From positions 1 through 22,794 of the IMG/VR virus record IMGVR_UViG_3300042924_003288: 22,794 nt of DNA; one strand, 5' to 3'. Positions 1 through 6,127 of this stretch are shown in pieces. The translations under genes and the position numbers were made by a program. The DNA is from a virus. The notes under the pieces were generated by a model. It saw only the letters and a list, made by a program, of their open reading frames with translations. It ran no database searches and was not told the DNA's origin. Numbering within the stretch: position 1 is the first letter of the stretch; each line of letters begins with the position of its first letter.

Positions 1-2
1 AT

Positions 3-98
3 AGTAGTGTTAGTAAATTTCAAAACACTATCAAAGAATCTGTGCGTGAACAACCACCACGACATTACAATCAACAAATGAAAACGGAGTCAATATGA
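3..98 (+). CDS. 3' end of a gene that begins before the window
   Basis: The third frame is open from the window edge and stops at TGA 96-98, giving about 31 residues ending in MKTESI. The stop overlaps the next start as ATGA, the junction style used throughout this region, and this is the main reason to prefer it over the first frame (open to 81). The product is not recognisable from this fragment. Two of the three forward frames are open here, so the call is moderate. Confidence 0.5.
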   Translation, partial: SSVSKFQNTIKESVREQPPRHYNQQMKTESI

Positions 99-484
99 AA
101 CATTGGAACGAATTAACTGAACTAGAATCTGAAATCATTCGAGTTGGAGAGTTTAGAAATCTATATAAACTTCTTGTCGCTGGTGTAGAGAATGAGGTTG
201 ACATTAAAGTATTGCAATCTGCAATCTATACAATGGAAGGTATGATTGATGATATCGATTCTACATTGTATGAAAAATTTCAAACAGTATGGGATTGCGT
301 TAAAGATGACTTGCCAGTAGAATTGGTTGACACCGAAAACAATTATCAATTCGAAAACGGGCAACCATTCTATGATAATATGAATTTTACACCTGAAAAC
401 AAAAGTACTACATCTGTGGAAGAAGATGAAGCATTCAAGGACTTAGAAAAAGCAATCAGAAATTGGAAGTCTACAGCACCGTAG
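95..484 (+). CDS. Acidic hypothetical protein, 129 aa
   Basis: I do not recognise the family. The protein is acidic and probably mostly helical in its first 75 residues, followed by an Asn/Glu-rich, probably disordered stretch and a short charged C-terminal helix (residues about 108-125). The ATG has a GGAG ribosome site 6-9 nt upstream and overlaps the preceding stop as ATGA, so it belongs to an operon that enters from the left. A rho-independent terminator lies 60 nt after its stop, so it is the last gene of that operon. No signal peptide, membrane segment or cysteine pair is visible. Confidence 0.8.
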   Translation: MKHWNELTELESEIIRVGEFRNLYKLLVAGVENEVDIKVLQSAIYTMEGMIDDIDSTLYEKFQTVWDCVKDDLPVELVDTENNYQFENGQPFYDNMNFTPENKSTTSVEEDEAFKDLEKAIRNWKSTAP

Positions 485-541
485 GCGGGGTTTTGGACTG
501 CTTTTATTGATTGTGGGTACTCTTACCCCTCCCTAGACTAG

Positions 542-567
542 AAACCCGCTCCAAAGCGGGTTTTTTG
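542..567 (+). terminator. Rho-independent terminator
   Basis: AAACCCGC (542-549), a 6-nt loop, and GCGGGTTT (556-563) form a perfect stem that runs into a T tract. It separates the incoming operon from the promoter at 590-629. Confidence 0.9.
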
Positions 568-589
568 TGTCGTTTTTTTGCAACATTTC

Positions 590-629
590 TGAAAATAGTT
601 GTTGACAAGTGTGCCCATTGTGGTATACT
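590..629 (+). promoter_or_regulatory. Sigma70-like promoter, shared-block copy 1
   Basis: TTGACA (602-607), a 16-nt spacer and TATACT (624-629) match the host housekeeping consensus. The -35 box sits at the end of the 17-nt block TGAAAATAGTTGTTGAC (590-606), found identically at 939 and 2295. The A-rich upstream part may act as an UP element. It drives the 85-aa gene at 659 through a leader of about 25 nt. Confidence 0.88.
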
Positions 630-658
630 AGAGTCTGATTAATCGAAAAGGAAACAAA

Positions 659-916
659 ATGTCAGCATTAAAAACATATCTAGATCGCAAGAACGCATAC
701 GCTACAATCTTTGGTGCCAAAGCACTTACGTTAGATAGTGCTACTGACCGTCAAAAAATTGCCGATTCAATCGATTCAGATTTGAGTCCCGAGAATTTGA
801 CTTGTGATGGTGAACTGCCCCGTAGTTTGGTCCAGAAACGCTACAAGGAATTGACAATGGCGGCTAAAGAACTGCAAAAACTTGACCCTTCCGTTAAATT
901 TTACGAATTTGCATAG
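659..916 (+). CDS. Small hypothetical protein, 85 aa
   Basis: I do not recognise this family. The protein is mixed-charge and probably helical, with no cysteine motif beyond a single Cys and no membrane segment. An AAAGGAA ribosome site lies just before the ATG. The gene is monocistronic or nearly so: its own strong promoter is at 590-629 and another copy of that promoter follows it at 939-978. Strong dedicated promoters on a small phage gene suggest high early expression, perhaps of a host-takeover protein, but that is inference only. Confidence 0.82.
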   Translation: MSALKTYLDRKNAYATIFGAKALTLDSATDRQKIADSIDSDLSPENLTCDGELPRSLVQKRYKELTMAAKELQKLDPSVKFYEFA

Positions 917-938
917 TGTTGCAAAAAGACAACAGTAT

Positions 939-978
939 TGAAAATAGTTGTTGACATGTTTACCGATCCTGTTATACT
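939..978 (+). promoter_or_regulatory. Sigma70-like promoter, shared-block copy 2
   Basis: The identical 17-nt block (939-955) leads into TTGACA (951-956), a 16-nt spacer and TATACT (973-978). Both copies 1 and 2 continue as TATACTAGAGTCT. It precedes the GP88 gene at 1014. Confidence 0.88.
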
Positions 979-1013
979 AGAGTCTAGAGATTGAGAAAAG
1001 AACTGGAAAATTT

Positions 1014-1763
1014 ATGAAATTACTGTCTACCGGAAACCCCAAAGTACTTAAAGGAATGTCACAAGGTTACAATACCTACATTCTGCACCTTGCTCCGGCA
1101 GATTTGAGTGGTTATGAAACTTGCCCTAAGCGTACCGCTGGTTGCACTTCTGCATGTTTGAATACTGCTGGTCGTGGTGGTATGTTTAAGCGTGGCGAAA
1201 CTACAAACGTTATTCAAAAGGCACGTATTCGCAAAACGAAAATGTTTTTCGAAGACCGTATTCAATTTATGAACCTGCTGGTTGCTGATATCGAATTAGC
1301 AATCAAGCAAAGCAAACGGATGAACCTTGTTCCTGTGTTCCGTTTGAATGGCACTTCCGACCTTGCGTTTGAAAAGTATGAAGTTGTCCGTAACGGACAA
1401 TTGTTCCGTAACATGTTCACCGCTTTTCCTGAAGTCCAATTCTATGACTACACCAAGGTTCTTGGTCGTAAAGTTGTTGATATCGCTAACTACCATTTGA
1501 CATTCTCTGCCGCAGATGGCAATGATTCCGATGTTGCAAAAGCAATTCAACAAGGTTATAATGTTGCTACAGTATTCGGTATTAAGAAAACTTTGCCGAT
1601 GCCTGAGACTTATCTCGGTATGCCAGTTTTCAATGGTGACGAATCCGATTTGCGTTTCCTTGATCCTAAAGGTGTTGTTGTTGGTTTGTATGCAAAAGGC
1701 AAAGCAAAAAAAGACACCACTGGTTTTGTGAAATATCCCACTCTTATATTAATGGCCGCTTAA
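1014..1763 (+). CDS. GP88-family phage protein
   Basis: This matches the phage protein family called gene product 88 (Pfam GP88), whose function I do not know to be established. The family pattern is visible near the N-terminus: a LHLAPADLSG stretch (about 24-33), then a cysteine cluster C37-x6-C44-x3-C48 and LNTAGRGG, then a basic patch (about 59-75). The three clustered cysteines suggest a metal site, though no ligand set is proven. Length (249 aa) looks complete. The gene has its own strong promoter (939-978) and heads a run of small genes. The ATG follows AACTGGAAAATTT, a weak ribosome site. Confidence 0.85.
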   Translation: MKLLSTGNPKVLKGMSQGYNTYILHLAPADLSGYETCPKRTAGCTSACLNTAGRGGMFKRGETTNVIQKARIRKTKMFFEDRIQFMNLLVADIELAIKQSKRMNLVPVFRLNGTSDLAFEKYEVVRNGQLFRNMFTAFPEVQFYDYTKVLGRKVVDIANYHLTFSAADGNDSDVAKAIQQGYNVATVFGIKKTLPMPETYLGMPVFNGDESDLRFLDPKGVVVGLYAKGKAKKDTTGFVKYPTLILMAA

Positions 1764-1764
1764 A

Positions 1765-2007
1765 ATGAAATCTAAAATCTTTATCACTTATCCCGATAAT
1801 TACAAATATTTTAAAAGCAAATTGCCTACGGGACAAAAAGGGTATTGTGAAATTATGCGGAACGTTACTGTAGAACCAGACCCGAATAATGTTTATGATA
1901 ATTGGGGTACTATCGAAGCATACGGACAAAAACTTTTTGTCCACGCATACGATTATGAAGGTGAAGAGAAATTGTGGCAAATTTCTGGTGTTGCAAAGAA
2001 AAAATGA
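1765..2007 (+). CDS. Small hypothetical protein, 80 aa
   Basis: I do not recognise the family. The protein is rich in Tyr, Asp and Lys, looks like a small alpha/beta fold (alternating hydrophobic strands at about 4-9 and 54-62), and ends in a Lys tail. It starts one base after the stop of the GP88 gene and has no clear ribosome site, so translational coupling is likely. Confidence 0.75.
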   Translation: MKSKIFITYPDNYKYFKSKLPTGQKGYCEIMRNVTVEPDPNNVYDNWGTIEAYGQKLFVHAYDYEGEEKLWQISGVAKKK

Positions 2008-2015
2008 GGAACAAT

Positions 2016-2297
2016 ATGGGTATTAAATATAAAAAAGAATTTCATAGTGCATATGATGAATTAGTTCTGATTATGGACGATATTGGAAATATGATAGAGA
2101 AACCTGAAAATGAATACGACAAAGGTTTCAATCGGGCATGTAAAGTTATTTTAGATATGCTTGGCGAATTTAATTATCGCATGGAAGTGCGACTGGAAAA
2201 TGAGTATGAATGGTTAGACCCCGATTATAATGACAATTCGAAAGAAACAAAACCAAAAACAAAAAAACTTGCCGTTGTAAAGAAACAACAGGCCTGA
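2016..2297 (+). CDS. Small hypothetical protein, 93 aa
   Basis: I do not recognise the family. I chose the ATG at 2016 because a GAGGA ribosome site (2006-2010) lies 5 nt before it. An in-frame ATG at 2004 would make ATGA with the previous stop but has a poorer site. The first 65 residues are amphipathic and helical with many Asp/Glu, and the last 20 are a Lys-rich basic tail, a layout seen in small nucleic-acid or protein-binding phage factors (inference). The TGA stop lies inside the conserved 17-nt promoter block of copy 3. Confidence 0.72.
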   Translation: MGIKYKKEFHSAYDELVLIMDDIGNMIEKPENEYDKGFNRACKVILDMLGEFNYRMEVRLENEYEWLDPDYNDNSKETKPKTKKLAVVKKQQA

Positions 2298-2334
2298 AAA
2301 TAGTTGTTGACTTACCTGCCCATTGTGATATACT
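2295..2334 (+). promoter_or_regulatory. Sigma70-like promoter, shared-block copy 3
   Basis: The same 17-nt block (2295-2311) is followed by a -35 TTGACT (2307-2312), a 16-nt spacer and TATACT (2329-2334). It starts at the TGA of the preceding gene and drives the small-gene operon that begins at 2366. Confidence 0.87.
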
Positions 2335-2365
2335 AGAATTTGTTCAGTTGAAAAGAGAGTAAAAA

Positions 2366-2530
2366 ATGCGTGGTTCTATTATAATGCTTGTTAGTTTTCT
2401 AATTATCTTTGGTGCCGTTGGTGGTATCGAAGTGAATCCCGATGCTGACTTGTTGACTTTAATAATGGTTGCGATTGGCGGTCTAATCGGCATGTTGATT
2501 GGTGTTAGTGTAATTCGTGAGGATGCATAA
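2366..2530 (+). CDS. Small two-pass membrane protein, 54 aa
   Basis: Translation gives a 54-residue protein with two hydrophobic segments (about 4-20 and 29-50) separated by a short acidic turn (EVNPDAD), ending REDA. A GAGAG ribosome site precedes the ATG, which is the first start after promoter copy 3. The TAA stop overlaps the next ATG by one base (TAATG). The size and two-helix hairpin layout fit a small inner-membrane phage protein, for example a superinfection-exclusion or antiholin/holin-type factor, but no family is recognised. Confidence 0.75.
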   Translation: MRGSIIMLVSFLIIFGAVGGIEVNPDADLLTLIMVAIGGLIGMLIGVSVIREDA

Positions 2531-2718
2531 TGAGCGAAATTGAAATTGAAATTAATGAACTGCTGGATACAACAGTTATGCTTTGTGAAGAAATTGCAGA
2601 GCAAGTTGGTTGCCCAGTTGAATTCGTTGAAGTTATAATGCAAAGACGTTGGGATAATTTACTTTTTTCTAACGATGATTTTATGAATGGTTACGATATG
2701 GCAAAGGAGAATGCATAA
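2530..2718 (+). CDS. Small acidic hypothetical protein, 62 aa
   Basis: I do not recognise the family. The first half is a Glu/Ile-rich helix (residues 1-25), and residues 35-62 form a second helical stretch with an RRW motif. It is linked by TAATG overlaps to both neighbours, so it is translationally coupled in the operon from promoter copy 3. Confidence 0.75.
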   Translation: MSEIEIEINELLDTTVMLCEEIAEQVGCPVEFVEVIMQRRWDNLLFSNDDFMNGYDMAKENA

Positions 2719-3101
2719 TGGGTACTCGATCTTTAACTTTTGTGTACGATGGCGATGTGCCAGTAATTAATATTTATCGGCAATATGATGGTTATCCATC
2801 TTGCCATGGCCATGAACTTGCTCAGTTTTTGGATTCTAAAACCCTTGTCAATGGCTTTGGTGAACAGAATTCTTTTGATGCCAATGGCATGGGATGTTTG
2901 GCTGCCCAATTGATTGTTCAATTGAAACATGGCGTTGGTGGAATTTATATTTATCCTGTTAGCAGTACGGATTGCTTTCAAGATTATGAGTACCATGTGT
3001 ATGAAGACAAAGTGATTGTGAAGAATCCAACTGCGGTGATTTTTGAAGGTACGTGGGAAGACTTTGCACAATTTTGTTTAGATCCAATTTCTGCGGAGTG
3101 A
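2718..3101 (+). CDS. Conserved phage protein of the MGTRSLT type, 127 aa
   Basis: The N-terminus MGTRSLTFVYDG, followed by IYRQYDGYPSCHGHELAQF, is a pattern I recall from many phage and some bacterial proteins of unknown function. The C-terminal half has a repeated strand pattern (YEYHVYEDKVIV) suggesting a beta-rich domain. No catalytic motif is apparent. The gene overlaps the upstream one at TAATG and has an AAGGAGA ribosome site within that gene. The family assignment is from memory of the motif and the function is unknown. Confidence 0.78.
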   Translation: MGTRSLTFVYDGDVPVINIYRQYDGYPSCHGHELAQFLDSKTLVNGFGEQNSFDANGMGCLAAQLIVQLKHGVGGIYIYPVSSTDCFQDYEYHVYEDKVIVKNPTAVIFEGTWEDFAQFCLDPISAE

Positions 3102-3103
3102 AC

Positions 3104-3325
3104 ATGACTGGCTTTCAAAGCAAACGAAAAATGGCAGAAGACAGATTCAAAGTTTATTGTGAGTGGTGCCACGATTGGCACTACACCGATGAAGTTGACA
3201 TTTTAAATGTTGAAGAAGACATTGAAGGTCGAGATGTGGCGCATTTTGAGTGCGGACAACCTCCTTCATGGAACGAAGATATTTCACGATACGATGGTAC
3301 CTCCTCACTTGTTTATAAGGAATAA
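3104..3325 (+). CDS. Small CxxC protein, 73 aa
   Basis: I place the start at the ATG at 3104, two bases after the previous stop and behind a GCGGAG ribosome site. Starting earlier would add 17 residues overlapping the upstream gene. The protein has CEWC (about residues 18-21) and one later Cys in FECG (about 51), with nearby histidines, so it may bind a metal through an incomplete zinc-ribbon-like site. It is acidic overall. I do not recognise the family. Confidence 0.68.
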   Translation: MTGFQSKRKMAEDRFKVYCEWCHDWHYTDEVDILNVEEDIEGRDVAHFECGQPPSWNEDISRYDGTSSLVYKE

Positions 3326-3328
3326 ATT

Positions 3329-3562
3329 ATGTTACTCGCAAAACCAAAACTAACAAACACACTCGACTCTAAGCAATTCAAATCTTTTGCCGAATGCCAA
3401 GATTACCTTGAATTATATACCGAGATTAAAATGCCTCTTGTTGAATGGATCGCACTAGGTAAGATTCTTGTTGCAGAAACAATGACAACACCAGAATTCT
3501 ATCCAAAGAAAGTGAAGGATAAAATTGTTATGACTAAATTTGACATTGAGGAATTTGTATGA
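3329..3562 (+). CDS. Small hypothetical protein, 77 aa
   Basis: I do not recognise the family. The protein is about neutral and probably helical. An AAGGA ribosome site lies 7 nt before the ATG. It overlaps the next start (ATGATGA). Nothing in it suggests export or catalysis. Confidence 0.75.
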   Translation: MLLAKPKLTNTLDSKQFKSFAECQDYLELYTEIKMPLVEWIALGKILVAETMTTPEFYPKKVKDKIVMTKFDIEEFV

Positions 3563-3720
3563 TGAACAAATGTAGTGTTTGTGATTGTGCATTTACAGAT
3601 GACGAAGGCGGTATACACGGCTACTTTGGTATGCTGAGTGTATCATTCTGCCCAACTTGTTTTAGTTGTATGTGTGATATGGTGAATCAGGTAACACAAG
3701 AGTTTGGAGAAGAACAATGA
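3559..3720 (+). CDS. Cys-rich zinc-ribbon-like mini-protein, 53 aa
   Basis: The frame from ATG ATG at 3559/3562 to TGA 3718-3720 encodes a protein with CSVCDC near the N-terminus and CPTCFSCMC in the middle, seven cysteines in about 53 residues. Two CxxC pairs about 23 residues apart are the layout of a zinc ribbon or double-cluster metal-binding domain. GAGGA at 3548-3552 is a good ribosome site for 3559. Its stop overlaps the next ATG (ATGA). The C-terminal EFGEEQ end resembles the end of the next protein, which matters for the repeat described at 3698 and 4207. Confidence 0.75.
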   Translation: MMNKCSVCDCAFTDDEGGIHGYFGMLSVSFCPTCFSCMCDMVNQVTQEFGEEQ

Positions 3721-3725
3721 CAAAC
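3698..3725 (+). repeat. Gene-junction direct repeat, copy A
   Basis: AAGAGTTTGGAGAAGAACAA at 3698 continuing as TGACAAAC matches the 28 nt at 4207-4234 at 26 positions. Each copy spans the end of one gene, the ribosome site and the start of the next (proteins start MTN in both cases). Together they flank exactly one gene. Confidence 0.8.
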
Positions 3726-4226
3726 GATTTAAAATTTACCACCGCAGAAGACTATATGAATGAGACTATTATTATTGAAGATACTATCAGCAGAAATAAA
3801 AAATTTCAAGAAGAAAGAGAGTTGAGAGTAAATAATTTAAAAAAAGCAAAAGCGCCTGTTGAATTGATCGAATATGAAGAAATGATTTCAAAAATGACTT
3901 TAGCAGAATATAAAAACTACTGTCATCAATATGAAGAAGAAGATAAAAAAAATAAATTAGAATATTCTAAAAATAATCCTATTCAAAAATCTATAGTTGA
4001 TGAAATTTATGATAGGGAAAGTAAATTAAAATATGATTACTGGGCTTATTCATCTAATGCTCGTTGGCTAATGGCTATTGATCCTTTGGGTTTTATGAGC
4101 GGAGAAGATTTTGAAAATGATTTGTATATAACTTTTTTAGAACATGCTAAAGAAATTTACAAAGATAGATTTAAAGAAGAGTTTGAAAAAGAAGATAGAT
4201 TTGAAGAAGAGTTTGGAGAAGAATAA
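3717..4226 (+). CDS. Charged, Lys/Glu-rich hypothetical protein, 169 aa
   Basis: I do not recognise the family. The protein is very rich in Glu, Lys, Asp and Tyr and probably almost all helix, with coiled-coil-like stretches at about 19-55 and 135-165. The C-terminus is a tandem repeat DRFKEEFEKE / DRFEEEFGEE, encoded by two 30-bp units (4164-4193 and 4194-4223). The DNA is visibly more AT-rich than the genes on either side (runs such as AAAAAAAATAAATTAG), and the gene is bracketed by direct repeats at its two boundaries. Both facts suggest a later insertion. The ATG overlaps the upstream TGA and has GGAGAAG as its ribosome site. Confidence 0.8.
   Translation: MTNDLKFTTAEDYMNETIIIEDTISRNKKFQEERELRVNNLKKAKAPVELIEYEEMISKMTLAEYKNYCHQYEEEDKKNKLEYSKNNPIQKSIVDEIYDRESKLKYDYWAYSSNARWLMAIDPLGFMSGEDFENDLYITFLEHAKEIYKDRFKEEFEKEDRFEEEFGEE
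4164..4223 (+). repeat. Two 30-bp in-frame tandem units
   Basis: Units 4164-4193 and 4194-4223 match at 27 of 30 bases and encode DRFKEEFEKE and DRFEEEFGEE at the end of the 169-aa protein. All three differences are A to G. Confidence 0.9.
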
Positions 4227-4234
4227 TGACCAAC
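4207..4234 (+). repeat. Gene-junction direct repeat, copy B
   Basis: Second copy of the 28-nt junction repeat (26/28 with 3698-3725). It covers the end of the 169-aa gene and the start of the 74-aa gene. The copies are 509 bp apart. Confidence 0.8.
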
Positions 4235-4450
4235 TCATCAACAGGAATAACTGGATTTATTGAAATCTTTGAAGGTCGGTTGAATAAGATGAAGTTGCAC
4301 CTTAAAGAAGAATTAACTAAAACCAAACACGATAGAGACCGTAAAGCAATACGCAGAATTATTTCCGATGCTAGAAAACTTAACAAGACATTGAAAGAAA
4401 TGCGTAATTCCAATACCAAACTGTGTCCACATTGCGGAGAGAAATTATGA
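4226..4450 (+). CDS. Basic helical protein with C-terminal CPHCG motif, 74 aa
   Basis: The protein is Lys/Arg-rich and probably one or two long helices (about 10-60), ending in KLCPHCGEKL. A lone CxxC-G at the C-terminus is half of a zinc knuckle and could complete a site in a dimer or partner protein. No family is recognised. It starts in TAATG overlap with the preceding gene, inside repeat copy B, and overlaps the next gene by ATGA. Confidence 0.75.
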   Translation: MTNSSTGITGFIEIFEGRLNKMKLHLKEELTKTKHDRDRKAIRRIISDARKLNKTLKEMRNSNTKLCPHCGEKL

Positions 4451-4647
4451 GTAGCGGACTTATGCTTGACTATGATATTGCAGATAAAATTACCTTGCTG
4501 ACTTTGCAAGATCAATTAAAATATTTGCGAAAAGAACTTGAAGATTATAAAGAAGGAAAATGGTTGCATCCAGAAGATGTTGTCAATAACGCTAAAATCA
4601 TTGCGGCTTTAGAATTGTTGATTCCATACTACGGAGGAACCGTGTGA
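4447..4647 (+). CDS. Conserved small phage protein, 66 aa
   Basis: I chose ATG 4447 (ATGA overlap, ribosome site GCGGAGAG). A longer frame start at 4423 would overlap the upstream gene without a better site. The body is a helix with LKYLRKELEDYKEG, then a HPEDVV motif and a hydrophobic helix ending LIPYYGG. I recall similar small proteins from other T4-like phages, with no known function. It carries GGAGG at its 3' end as the ribosome site for the next small gene. Confidence 0.75.
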   Translation: MSSGLMLDYDIADKITLLTLQDQLKYLRKELEDYKEGKWLHPEDVVNNAKIIAALELLIPYYGGTV

Positions 4648-4769
4648 GTCCAATATTGCGTAATCGATATGATGAATCCAAACGAAATGGTATAAACAAA
4701 AGATTCCGTTTCAAGGTTTGGTGTATTCGAACGTTTGGTTTTGTTGTAGGATTTATTACAGGAAAATAA
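4644..4769 (+). CDS. Basic mini-protein with GTG start, 41 aa
   Basis: A GTG at 4644 overlaps the preceding TGA (GTGTGA) and has a strong GGAGG site at 4633-4637. The frame runs 41 codons to TAA 4767-4769. The product is Arg/Lys-rich in its first 25 residues and hydrophobic at its end (about residues 30-40), so it may touch the membrane. It is supported by the ribosome site and overlap, not by family. Confidence 0.6.
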   Translation: MSPILRNRYDESKRNGINKRFRFKVWCIRTFGFVVGFITGK

Positions 4770-4770
4770 G

Positions 4771-4908
4771 ATGGAGAAGACGCACCAGACCGCCGTTTGG
4801 ACGTCTCTGGAGGTCCAGACGTACTCTAGCATCAAATTGGGTGAAAAAACAGTCCAAAACCCCTCCAATCTTGTTGTTTTTGTGCAACATTACCGAAAAA
4901 AGACTTGA
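4771..4908 (+). CDS. Possible mini-protein, 45 aa
   Basis: ATG 4771 follows the previous stop by one base with AGGAAAA as ribosome site, and the frame runs to TGA 4906-4908. The product is polar and not recognised. The first half is more GC-rich than its neighbours and contains the inverted repeat TCTGGA-GG-TCCAGA. The stop codon lies inside the -35 box of the next promoter. A structured leader instead of a gene is possible. Confidence 0.42.
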   Translation: MEKTHQTAVWTSLEVQTYSSIKLGEKTVQNPSNLVVFVQHYRKKT

Positions 4909-4933
4909 CAAGTTGCCATTTTCGTGCGATACT
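4905..4933 (+). promoter_or_regulatory. Sigma70-like promoter
   Basis: TTGACA (4905-4910), a 17-nt spacer and GATACT (4928-4933). The region upstream (GCAACATTACCGAAAA, from 4884) resembles the region upstream of promoter copy 1 (GCAACATTTCTGAAAA, from 580). It drives 4966 and 5142. Confidence 0.8.
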
Positions 4934-4965
4934 GGATGTGTTAAGTGTGAAATTAAGAACTAATT

Positions 4966-5139
4966 ATGAATATTGATTCGATAAACGCTGAATTACAGAC
5001 TGTTGCTTTTATGCAACAAGAAGAACAAATTGACTTGACATACCAGGAGTTTCTTGATACAATTAATGCTTACCACGATATGATGATGTATGAATCACAA
5101 TCGTATGATCTTGATGTTTTTTATTATGGAGAAAATTGA
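4966..5139 (+). CDS. Acidic mini-protein, 57 aa
   Basis: The first ATG after the promoter at 4905-4933 opens a 57-codon frame to TGA 5137-5139. The protein is strongly acidic, rich in Gln, Tyr and Met (a run of three Met at about 39-41), and probably helical. I do not recognise it. Small acidic phage proteins often act as DNA mimics or host-protein inhibitors, but nothing here proves that. The ribosome site is weak (AAGAAC). The frame carries GGAG at its end as the ribosome site of the next gene. Confidence 0.65.
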   Translation: MNIDSINAELQTVAFMQQEEQIDLTYQEFLDTINAYHDMMMYESQSYDLDVFYYGEN

Positions 5140-5141
5140 AT

Positions 5142-5555
5142 ATGGCTTACATGAACCAAGAACGCAAAGCGAAAATCAAAGCAAGACTTGATGCCGCACT
5201 TAAAGGCACTGGTGTTAAGTATTCCTTGCGTTGCGATAGTCTCTCTATCACATGCACAATTAAGTCCGCACCTGTTGACTTTATTGCAAACGCAAATGAA
5301 ACTTGCGGTCGTGACTCTTATCAAGTTGCACGTGGTTTTCAACCCAATAAAACTGGTTACGATCAAGTGAACCATTACTATTATCAGGATCATTATTCTG
5401 GTAAAGCAAAAGAACTGATGACCAAAATCGTTACTGCGATTTATTCTGGTGATTATTATGACCGTAGCGATGCGATGACGGATTATTTCGATACCGCTTA
5501 CTATGCTCATATCAATGTTGGTAAGTGGGACAAACCTTTTGTCGTTACCGCTTGA
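5142..5555 (+). CDS. Conserved phage protein of unknown function, 137 aa
   Basis: I use ATG 5142, two bases after the upstream stop. A TTG two codons earlier is also in frame but less likely. The first 25 residues are a basic helix, followed by strands containing SLRCDSLSITCTIKS and PVDFIANANET, a layout I recall from a widespread phage and plasmid family without known function. The C-terminal half is Tyr-rich (QVNHYYYQDHY, YSGDYYDRSD, AYYAHINVG). It is read from the 4905-4933 promoter, and its TGA lies within the next -35 box. Confidence 0.78.
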   Translation: MAYMNQERKAKIKARLDAALKGTGVKYSLRCDSLSITCTIKSAPVDFIANANETCGRDSYQVARGFQPNKTGYDQVNHYYYQDHYSGKAKELMTKIVTAIYSGDYYDRSDAMTDYFDTAYYAHINVGKWDKPFVVTA

Positions 5556-5580
5556 CAAACACCCCATGGTGTGTTACCAT
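5552..5580 (+). promoter_or_regulatory. Sigma70-like promoter
   Basis: TTGACA (5552-5557), a 17-nt spacer and TACCAT (5575-5580). The spacer holds the inverted repeat CACCCCATGGTGTG. The -35 contains the TGA stop of the preceding gene. It drives the 165-aa gene at 5617. Confidence 0.72.
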
Positions 5581-5616
5581 GTATATCTTGATTAACTCTT
5601 TTTAAGGAAATTTATT

Positions 5617-6114
5617 ATGGCAAAATCAAATCGTTGGCAAAAAGCTATTGTCGTTCTTTCACAGGGCGGCGTTTTTAGTGCAGAAAAACTTTGCGAAGAA
5701 ATGGAATACGATTGCGTATACCGTGTTTCGAATGTGTTACTCGACACGAAAATCTTTGCTGGTGCTATCATCAAAAGCGTCCGTGATGGTCGCAAGGTAG
5801 TTGGTTACGAACTCGTCAACATTGACGAAATGAAACAACTGATTGCTAGTGGTGCATTCTCTGCGACGGCAACCAAAGCTGTTGCAAAGCCTAAGACTGC
5901 TACAGTTAAAACGGCTGTTGTTAAAGCTACAAAGCCTGTGAAAGCTAAGAAAGTTACTCCTGCGCCCGTTCGTGCTGGTGATTCCCTTGATGGAATTATG
6001 TCTGCAATGGCAAAGTCTTCTGCAAAGAAGCCCGTCAACCTGTTAGATGAAATCGATACAGACGTTGAGGACTTTGAAGACCGCCAATTTGCTGAAGCAT
6101 ATATTCGAACATAA
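5617..6114 (+). CDS. Winged-helix-like protein with Lys/Ala/Pro linker, 165 aa
   Basis: The N-terminal 75 residues look like a small helix-turn-helix/winged domain (SNRWQKAIVVLSQGG, then SAEKLCEEMEYD, and a VGYELV strand). A low-complexity linker of repeated AVAKPKTATVKT- and KPVKAKKV-like stretches (about 83-118) follows, resembling histone H1-like bacterial DNA-binding tails. The C-terminal 45 residues turn acidic (LLDEIDTDVEDFED). This fits a phage DNA-binding or transcription-remodelling protein, but the family is not recognised. AAGGAAA precedes the ATG and its own promoter is at 5552-5580. Confidence 0.78.
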   Translation: MAKSNRWQKAIVVLSQGGVFSAEKLCEEMEYDCVYRVSNVLLDTKIFAGAIIKSVRDGRKVVGYELVNIDEMKQLIASGAFSATATKAVAKPKTATVKTAVVKATKPVKAKKVTPAPVRAGDSLDGIMSAMAKSSAKKPVNLLDEIDTDVEDFEDRQFAEAYIRT

Positions 6115-6127
6115 TTATTGGAGTGAT

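Noticed and set aside
3053-3103. Upstream extension of the CxxC gene at 3104
   Set aside because: It lies wholly in the previous gene and the ATG at 3104 has a proper ribosome site.
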